Below, in pieces: positions 58,720 through 64,000 of a stretch of 64,000 nucleotides of DNA (within the stretch, counting starts at the first letter, position 1; each line of letters starts with the position of its first letter). The stretch is taken from the NCBI GenBank assembly GCA_958295495.1, contig OY282352.1, positions 4,658,049-4,722,048 of the forward strand. The letters run 5' to 3'. Position numbers and translations under genes: made by a program. This DNA comes from an uncultured Latescibacterota bacterium. Lineage in GTDB: Bacteria; Latescibacterota; UBA2968; UBA8231. The notes below the pieces were generated by a model that did no database searches, was not told the DNA's origin, and saw nothing but the letters and a program-made list of their open reading frames with translations.

Positions 58720-60048
58720 TCAACCGGCGACAGGTGCCAAGCGCCGGAGTTTGACTTGGGCGATGCGCTGGCCCTCGACCTTGAGGATGTCAAGCTCTAG
58801 ATCGTTGGCCTTGAAAACTAAGCCCTCCGCGGGGATGCTCCCCAAGTGGTCGTAGATAAATCCCCCGAGGGTTTCAAAGCCCGACCTCGGCAGATCGATG
58901 GAAAGCAACTCGTTGAGATCGTCTATGTCGATACGGGCATTGGCGATGAGCACCTCGCCGGGGACCTGCCAGTGGTGCAACTCCTCTTCTTCGTCGTACT
59001 CGTCTTGGATCTCCCCGACGATTTCCTCGACGAGGTCCTCGGTGGTGACCAAGCCGGCTGTGCCGCCGTATTCGTCGAGGACGATGGCGAGGCGAATTTT
59101 GTTGGCTCTCAGGTCGTTGAGCAGGACGTCGATTTTCTTAGTCTCAGGGATGTAATAAGGCTCGTGGGTGAAACGCAGATCGCCCACTTGCTGGCTGGTC
59201 AGTAGTTGGTCTATGGGCGTCGCTAGATCAACTCCGGGCCGGGATACCAAGATCTGCAGCAGATCTTTGGCGTACACTAGCCCTTGGATATGGTCGAGAC
59301 TTTCTCGGTAGATGGGTAGGCGCGAGTGGCCCTTGTCCCTAATGAGATCGAGCAAGTCTTGCAGGGAGGCTGATTGGTCGATGGCGACCATGTCGACGCG
59401 AGGTACCATGACTTCGCGGACGATGCGGTCGTGAAAGCCAAAGACGCTCTCAATCATCTCGCGCTCGCCTTCCTCTAAGACGCCAGATTCGCCTTCTGAC
59501 TCGACGATGCTGCGCAGTTCCTCTTCCTTTTCAGCACGAAAATCCTCGTCGCTGTAATCAAAGCTGCTGAGGAGTTCGAGGAGGTTGGTCAAGGGGAGGA
59601 GCAGGGCGTGTACCGGCGCATAGGCCAAGGCGACGACGGGTATGCGCGCTTCGTCGCCCTCTTCGTCAAAGCGGATGCGACGAGGTGTCGCCACGATCAT
59701 GAAAAGCCCTAGCGCACCCAACAAGGCTACGGCCGCAGGGATATAGCTCGGAAGGGCGTACGGTAATAGGAGGGCATCCGCGAGAAAGAACAGGGAGAAA
59801 GCGAGGCCTGTGACGCCGATGGTCTCGCCGAGGCGAATCATCAGGCGCAGGCGCAGGCGCGGCTCATAGATGCGAAGCATGGGGCGCGCATGCGATACGC
59901 CGCTTTCGGCCATTTTTTCCAGCACGGATTTGGAGAGGATGGCGAAGGTAGTCTCATAGCTGGCTACCAAGAAGAGCCAGAGGAGGCTGATCGCGCCGAC
60001 CAGCGCGGCGTACGCGGCAGAGGATAAGTCAACGTGCGGGGGTTCCAA
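58720..60048 (-). CDS. CNNM/CorC-type CBS-domain membrane protein
   Basis: A 442-residue protein from TTG 60048 (AAAGGAG upstream). An N-terminal CNNM-like region with four hydrophobic helices is followed by two CBS domains (VFGFHDRIVREVMVPRVDMV, LDEYGGTAGLVTTEDLVEEI) and a C-terminal CorC_HlyC domain (ETLGGFIYDHLGSIPAEG). Such proteins take part in magnesium and cobalt efflux. Its place after ybeY matches the conserved phoH-ybeY-corC order. Confidence 0.9.
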   Translation of the reverse strand: MEPPHVDLSSAAYAALVGAISLLWLFLVASYETTFAILSKSVLEKMAESGVSHARPMLRIYEPRLRLRLMIRLGETIGVTGLAFSLFFLADALLLPYALPSYIPAAVALLGALGLFMIVATPRRIRFDEEGDEARIPVVALAYAPVHALLLPLTNLLELLSSFDYSDEDFRAEKEEELRSIVESEGESGVLEEGEREMIESVFGFHDRIVREVMVPRVDMVAIDQSASLQDLLDLIRDKGHSRLPIYRESLDHIQGLVYAKDLLQILVSRPGVDLATPIDQLLTSQQVGDLRFTHEPYYIPETKKIDVLLNDLRANKIRLAIVLDEYGGTAGLVTTEDLVEEIVGEIQDEYDEEEELHHWQVPGEVLIANARIDIDDLNELLSIDLPRSGFETLGGFIYDHLGSIPAEGLVFKANDLELDILKVEGQRIAQVKLRRLAPVAG

Positions 60049-60086
60049 AAAGGCTCCTTTCAGGTGATGCGGCCGGCCAAGGCCGC

Positions 60087-60536
60087 TTAGAGGGAGAGGG
60101 AGGCTGTGGTAAGAAAATGGTCTGTTTCGCGTTCCATAGCGGCTAGTTGCTCTGGTGTGTCGTGTACCCAGCCCGCTAGGTGAAGTAGTCCGTGTACCAA
60201 CAGGCGGGCTAGCTCTACTAGGGGAGGGACGCTGAGCGCAGCGGCTTGCCGCTGCGCTTGGGGCAGAGAAATGTACACTTCGCCGCTGCTGTCCCGACCA
60301 GGTATGGTACCCAAGTCGAAAGACAAGACATCCGTCGTGCCCTCCTTGCTGCGGTAGGTCGTGTTAAGGTCGCTCATATAGTCGTCGTCAATGAGGACTA
60401 GCTGGACTGCGTCCGGCAGTGTGTGAGCGTAGGCGACCTGCTCGGCGATCTGGTGCAGGGCTGCAAACGCGTCTGCCTGCAGGGGGAGGCCCGCGTCTTG
60501 GACTATGTGGAGGGGCCTAGCTAGACGGTCTGCCAT
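60087..60536 (-). CDS. ybeY: Endoribonuclease YbeY, 16S rRNA maturation
   Basis: A 149-residue metalloprotein from ATG 60536, overlapping the end of the 7TM-HD gene. DYMSDLNTTYRSKEGTTDVL then SFDLG is the family signature. LLVHGLLHLAGWVHDTPE is the metal site with three His residues in usual spacing; the Asp before the last His in HGxLHLxGYDH is Val here. YbeY matures the 16S rRNA 3' end and checks ribosomes. Confidence 0.92.
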   Translation of the reverse strand: MADRLARPLHIVQDAGLPLQADAFAALHQIAEQVAYAHTLPDAVQLVLIDDDYMSDLNTTYRSKEGTTDVLSFDLGTIPGRDSSGEVYISLPQAQRQAAALSVPPLVELARLLVHGLLHLAGWVHDTPEQLAAMERETDHFLTTASLSL

Positions 60537-62761
60537 TTGCGATTGGCCTTCTGCCAAGGGTATTCCACCCGGCTGTGTAAGACGCCCATCAGCACGCGAA
60601 TGAAGCTGTCCTCTATTTTGAGCAAATCCCGCAGAGTCAGAGCGCACTCGTCGAGTTCGCCAGCGGTGAATTTCTGCTGGATAATTTTGTGTACTAACTG
60701 GCGCATCCGGCTAGGCGTGCGCTCGGCGAGGGTGCGGACCGCTGCTTCGACCGAGTCGGCTAACATCAGGATGCCGGCTTCTTTGGTCTGGGGCTTGGGG
60801 CCGTTGTACCTGAAATCTTCCTCGCGCACGCTCTGGTCGCCCAATTCCACGGCGCGCTCGTAAAAGTACTCGATGATGGTGGTACCGTGGTGCTGGGAGA
60901 TCAGGTCGCAGATGGATTGGGGAAGGCCGTTTTCCTCGGCCAACTCGAGCCCCTCGCGGACGTGTGAGGCAATGATGAGCATGCTCAGGTAGGGCATCAG
61001 ATTATCGTGGGGATTGCGCCCACCTTGCAATCCCTGATTTTCGCTGAAGTACTCAGGCTTGTTCACCTTGCCGATATCGTGGTAATAGCAGCCGACACGA
61101 GCCAAAAGCGGGTTGGCGGTAATAGCCTCGGCGGCGCTCTCGGAGAGGTTGGCCATAATCAAGCTGTGAGTATAGGTCCCCGGTGCCCGGACAGCCAATT
61201 GGCGGAGCAAAGTCCGGTTGGGATCCGACAGCTCTAATAGGGTGATGTCCGTAGTGATGCGAAAGAGGCTTTCAAAGATCGGCAGCAGGCCGATGGTGAG
61301 GATGGGGGCGGCCGCACCGATGACGATCCCGGGTAGGATATGAGCGTATATCTGTTCGACTGGGAAGAAGCGCAACAGGTCCGCCGCCGCGATGAGCAGC
61401 GCATAAGAGATCGGCAGGAAGATCATGGGGCGGTAGAACTGGTTGCGGTGGCGCACGTGCCGCACTGCATAGACAGCTATGGCCGCCGTTAGGGCGCAGA
61501 TTATGGCCACGTAGAAATCGGCGAAGAGGTTGCCGACAAAGAGCGCGAGCACGAACGAGAGCACTAAGCCAATTTGTGGCGTCAATAGGATCGTCGCTAA
61601 CATAGCGGCGAGAGGGACCGGTACCCAATAGGGATAGAGGTCGTGCGTTTTGATATAGGAGGCCACGGCGGCTGTGGCAACGATCAGGATGGCTAAGAGG
61701 ACGAGTTGGCCAGGCCGATCAAAAACAGCGAGTTCGTGCGTGGCGAGGAAGTAACCGAAGACGAAAATCAGGAGTCCAGAGATCGTCGCGGCCGCAGCCA
61801 CTTGGATCAGGCGTTTAATCGGATGTTGGGATTGCTCTTCGGCGATGCGGGCGGCCAGTGCGTCGAGTGCGTCGATATGCTCTGCGGTGACAGTGGAGTG
61901 CTTGTCAACGATGAGGTCATCTTGGGCATAGATCCGCTTGATACTGGCCACGCCGCGTCGCGCCGCGTTCCTGAGGCGGGCGGTCTCCGGCTCGTCAATG
62001 GTCAGATTGGGAGCCACAAAGAGGCTGAGGAGTTCGTGTACAGCTTGGATGGCGTCGCGGTTGGCGATCGTGTGATAAGTTTGGATGCGCGAGATCAATT
62101 CGCCTTGTTTGAGCTTTTCTTCGCTATAGAGGGTTTCTATGTGCTGTTCCCGATCGCCGAGGCGGACTTGGGCCGAAGGGCTTAGGAGGATCGGTTGTTT
62201 GGAGGCGATAATGCCTGCGGTATAGTAATTGGCCAGAATCTGCCGACAGATGGCTTGAAAGTCATGTACATAAGGTTCGCTAGCTGTGGAGAGAACGGCG
62301 ATGAGGGTCGAAAGGGCATCGAGCGAGAGCGAACCGATGACTTGAGGGAGTTCGCGTTGGAGTTCGCGTTGCTTGAGCGAGTCAGCCATCTGGACCCGGA
62401 TCCTTGGGATCATTACCGCAAAGACCGAGTCTAGCTGGGCTAGCTGCCGCTCTTGAATTAGGGGATCGCGGTGCAAGATGGTGGGAATCTCGGCGGTCTC
62501 GGCTTGACGTTCGCGCTCCAATTCGGCAGCACTTTTGGGTACGCGAAAGAGAAAAGGGGCCTCAATGCGCTCTTGGGCGACGCTGCCGACGCGTAGCTGA
62601 GCGACATTGTAGGGACGCTGGTAGGGCGATAGGTAGGTGAGCAGGCCGATGACTAGGCCTGCCAAAGCGATGTGGAACACCCTCAAGCTATGCGGGTGCC
62701 AAGGTCTGGGCTGATTGCTGCGGCGTTTGGAGCCAAACCACTTGAATTTAAGTACGCTCAT
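60521..62761 (-). CDS. 7TM receptor with HD hydrolase domain (PgpH-like)
   Basis: A 746-residue membrane protein. A first helix (VFHIALAGLVIGLLTYL) is followed by an extracytoplasmic 7TMR-HDED domain (about residues 50-300), seven transmembrane helices (about 305-490) and a cytoplasmic HD domain with GCYYHDIGKVNKPEYFSENQ, HVREGLELAEE and HHGTTIIEYFY. PgpH proteins of this layout hydrolyse cyclic di-AMP; conserved linkage to phoH and ybeY supports the assignment. It overlaps the phoH stop by 4 bases. Confidence 0.9.
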   Translation of the reverse strand: MSVLKFKWFGSKRRSNQPRPWHPHSLRVFHIALAGLVIGLLTYLSPYQRPYNVAQLRVGSVAQERIEAPFLFRVPKSAAELERERQAETAEIPTILHRDPLIQERQLAQLDSVFAVMIPRIRVQMADSLKQRELQRELPQVIGSLSLDALSTLIAVLSTASEPYVHDFQAICRQILANYYTAGIIASKQPILLSPSAQVRLGDREQHIETLYSEEKLKQGELISRIQTYHTIANRDAIQAVHELLSLFVAPNLTIDEPETARLRNAARRGVASIKRIYAQDDLIVDKHSTVTAEHIDALDALAARIAEEQSQHPIKRLIQVAAAATISGLLIFVFGYFLATHELAVFDRPGQLVLLAILIVATAAVASYIKTHDLYPYWVPVPLAAMLATILLTPQIGLVLSFVLALFVGNLFADFYVAIICALTAAIAVYAVRHVRHRNQFYRPMIFLPISYALLIAAADLLRFFPVEQIYAHILPGIVIGAAAPILTIGLLPIFESLFRITTDITLLELSDPNRTLLRQLAVRAPGTYTHSLIMANLSESAAEAITANPLLARVGCYYHDIGKVNKPEYFSENQGLQGGRNPHDNLMPYLSMLIIASHVREGLELAEENGLPQSICDLISQHHGTTIIEYFYERAVELGDQSVREEDFRYNGPKPQTKEAGILMLADSVEAAVRTLAERTPSRMRQLVHKIIQQKFTAGELDECALTLRDLLKIEDSFIRVLMGVLHSRVEYPWQKANRKWQTV

Positions 62762-63714
62762 GAATCGGCCGAGGCGTGGGCTTCCTCATAGCTGTCGTAG
62801 GCCTTGATGATCTTCTGCACGAGTGGATTGCGCACCACATCTCGTTCGTTGAGCCGAACAAAGGCCAGGCCAGCGATCCCGGTCAGAATTTTGGGCGCGA
62901 CGACCAAGCCCGAGGGCTGGTCGTCGCTGAGGTCGGTCTGGGTAATATCGCCAGTAACTACGGCTTTTGAGTGACTACCCAGCCGAGTGAGAAACATCTT
63001 CATCTGCTGTGGCGTAGTATTTTGGGCCTCGTCGAGAATAATAAACGAATCGTTGAGGGTACGGCCGCGCATGTAGGCCAGCGGCACGACTTCGACAATT
63101 TTCATATCCTGCATCCGCCGCAGCCGCTCGGGTTCCATGAGATCCTGTAGCGCGTCGTAGAGCGGGCGCAAGTAGGGATCAACCTTGTCCTCAAAAGAGC
63201 CGGGTAAAAAACCGAGCTTCTCACCGGCTTCGACCGCGGGCCGGGCGAGCAGGATGCGAGAGATTTGCTTCTGCCGCAGCGCGGCAACAGCCATAGCCAC
63301 CGCTAGGTACGTCTTGCCGGTGCCCGCTGGGCCGATGCCGAAGACCACGTCGTTATTGTCAATAGCTGCGAGATATTTCGCTTGGCCCTCGGTGCGGGCG
63401 TAGATGGCCGTTTTATAGGTATGCGCTACAGGGTTTGGGAGAGTGCCGGGGCCACCCTTAGGTAGGGCCGGACTAGAGTGGATCAAGTCCTCTAACTCGG
63501 CTGCTTCGAGGGGCGGGCCGTGGCGCATGCGTTTTATGAGGTGACTGAGGAAGCCATCGGCCTCGCGCACCGAGGCGTCGGATCCCTCAAGCGTGAGCTT
63601 GTCGCCGCGGGCGACTAGGCGGATGCCGTATCTCTTTTCGAGATGAGCCAAGTGTTGATCGTTGCGCCCGAAGAGGGAGCGGCGATCGATGCCGGCGATG
63701 GAAATGTCCTTCAT
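62758..63714 (-). CDS. phoH: PhoH-family ATPase
   Basis: A 318-residue P-loop protein. An N-terminal KH-like part (residues about 1-75) precedes the PhoH domain: GPAGTGKTYLAVAMAV (Walker A), RPAVEAGEKLGFLPGSFEDK, FIILDEAQNTTPQQMKMFLT (Walker B) and VTGDITQTDL. The likely role is an RNA helicase/RNase-linked ATPase acting with YbeY. It is the first gene after the LysM terminator in the minus-strand cluster. Confidence 0.92.
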   Translation of the reverse strand: MKDISIAGIDRRSLFGRNDQHLAHLEKRYGIRLVARGDKLTLEGSDASVREADGFLSHLIKRMRHGPPLEAAELEDLIHSSPALPKGGPGTLPNPVAHTYKTAIYARTEGQAKYLAAIDNNDVVFGIGPAGTGKTYLAVAMAVAALRQKQISRILLARPAVEAGEKLGFLPGSFEDKVDPYLRPLYDALQDLMEPERLRRMQDMKIVEVVPLAYMRGRTLNDSFIILDEAQNTTPQQMKMFLTRLGSHSKAVVTGDITQTDLSDDQPSGLVVAPKILTGIAGLAFVRLNERDVVRNPLVQKIIKAYDSYEEAHASADS

Positions 63715-63750
63715 AGACCTGGTAGGGTAGGGTAGCTGGACAAAAATACA

Positions 63751-63804
63751 AAAAGGGGTTTGAAATCCTTCCTTAAGCCCGGGAAGAACTTCAAACCCCT
63801 TTAA
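63751..63804 (-). terminator. Terminator after LysM gene
   Basis: Inverted repeat AAAGGGGTTTGAA with TTCAAACCCCTTT around a 27-base centre, followed on the minus strand by a T-rich stretch (TTTTTGTATTTTTG). It separates the LysM gene from phoH. Confidence 0.75.
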
Positions 63805-63836
63805 GTCTTGAAATTTACTAAATCAAGTAGTTGTAA

Positions 63837-64000
63837 TTACTGGGGAATGTCGAGGACTTGAGCAGGAAAAATCAAGTCTGGCGCGATGATTTGCTGCTTG
63901 TTGGCCTCGTAGATTTTATGCCATTTGCCGGCATTGTTGTAAAGCTCGGCGGCAATTTTGAAGAGGAAGTCTCCTCGGGTGACCAAGTGCTGATTTTCGG
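63837..64000 (-). CDS. LysM-domain protein, 5' part outside window
   Basis: The last 54 codons of a minus-strand gene. VTRGDFLFKIAAELYNNAGK, WHKIYEANKQQI and PDLIFPAQVLDIPQ form one LysM peptidoglycan-binding repeat that ends at TAA (63839-63837). The upstream part cannot be seen. Probably a cell-wall or surface protein. Confidence 0.8.
   Translation of the reverse strand, partial: ENQHLVTRGDFLFKIAAELYNNAGKWHKIYEANKQQIIAPDLIFPAQVLDIPQ

Overview
The window looks like a GC-rich, Gram-negative (diderm) bacterial chromosome. Diderm evidence: a TonB-dependent receptor, several lipobox proteins and apolipoprotein N-acyltransferase. The many sugar-acid and amidohydrolase catabolic genes (DUF3604, MR/MLE enolase, Gfo/Idh/MocA, PfkB, DUF4380, D-2-hydroxyacid dehydrogenases, DapA-like) recall uncultured Latescibacterota/Poribacteria-type genomes. 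That placement is a guess from gene content only.

Layout: (1) 1-3029 holds a partial D-2-hydroxyacid dehydrogenase diverging from a DUF3604 protein. (2) 3069-16972 is a defence and mobile island. It has hicAB, a DUF433 remnant, a type I restriction-modification locus (hsdR, phd, truncated vapC, hsdM, half-size hsdS), a divergent XRE/ImmA pair, and a five-gene operon encoding a multi-ubiquitin-like protein, an E2-fold protein, a JAB-E1 fusion, a DUF6527-like metal protein and an OLD-like ATPase/TOPRIM protein. Broken genes follow (tcmP, a frameshifted DUF5131 gene), then a chimeric antitoxin, a Uma2 nuclease and an oxidoreductase remnant. (3) 17299-27662 is a metabolic and transport run: SSS symporter with small subunit, M42 peptidase, MR/MLE enzyme, two lipoproteins, TonB receptor, GHMP kinase and CoA-transferase. 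(4) 27816-38665 is a type III-B CRISPR-Cmr locus on the minus strand. It runs cas10/cmr2, cmr3, cmr4, cmr5, a cmr6-cmr1 fusion, a small ORF, a leader, a 28-repeat array and cas6. No cas1/cas2 and no CARF effector are visible. (5) 38752-54395 is catabolic (deacylase, amidohydrolase, oxidoreductases, sugar kinase, cupins, MATE pump, DapA-like) and is interrupted by an AAA ATPase + DUF4276 pair that looks like a defence module. (6) 54642-56604 has a YaaW-like membrane protein, a small helical protein and an SDH-type serine protease. (7) 56673-64000, minus strand, is housekeeping: a LysM protein, phoH, a 7TM-HD protein, ybeY, a corC-like gene, initiator tRNA-Met, a sigma region 4-like gene and lnt.

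The most interesting locus is 9019-14594. Each gene of the ubiquitin-like operon overlaps the next by a few bases, so the five products are probably made together. A 25-bp perfect-arm palindrome lies over the likely -10 box, and the XRE/ImmA pair transcribed away from it suggests repressor-plus-protease control as in mobile elements. The E2-fold protein has no cysteine at all, and the E1 has serines at the positions where related E1 proteins usually have a Cys-x-x-Cys pair. The E1 lies beside a complete JAMM protease motif in the same chain. The operon abuts a truncated tcmP gene, which marks a likely insertion junction. Function as an anti-phage system is inference from architecture and neighbourhood.

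The CRISPR locus is also unusual: Cmr6 and Cmr1 are one polypeptide, cas6 is flanked on both sides by a hairpin-T5-repeat module, and two spacers far apart in the array share a 26-nt core that looks like a phage stop/start junction.
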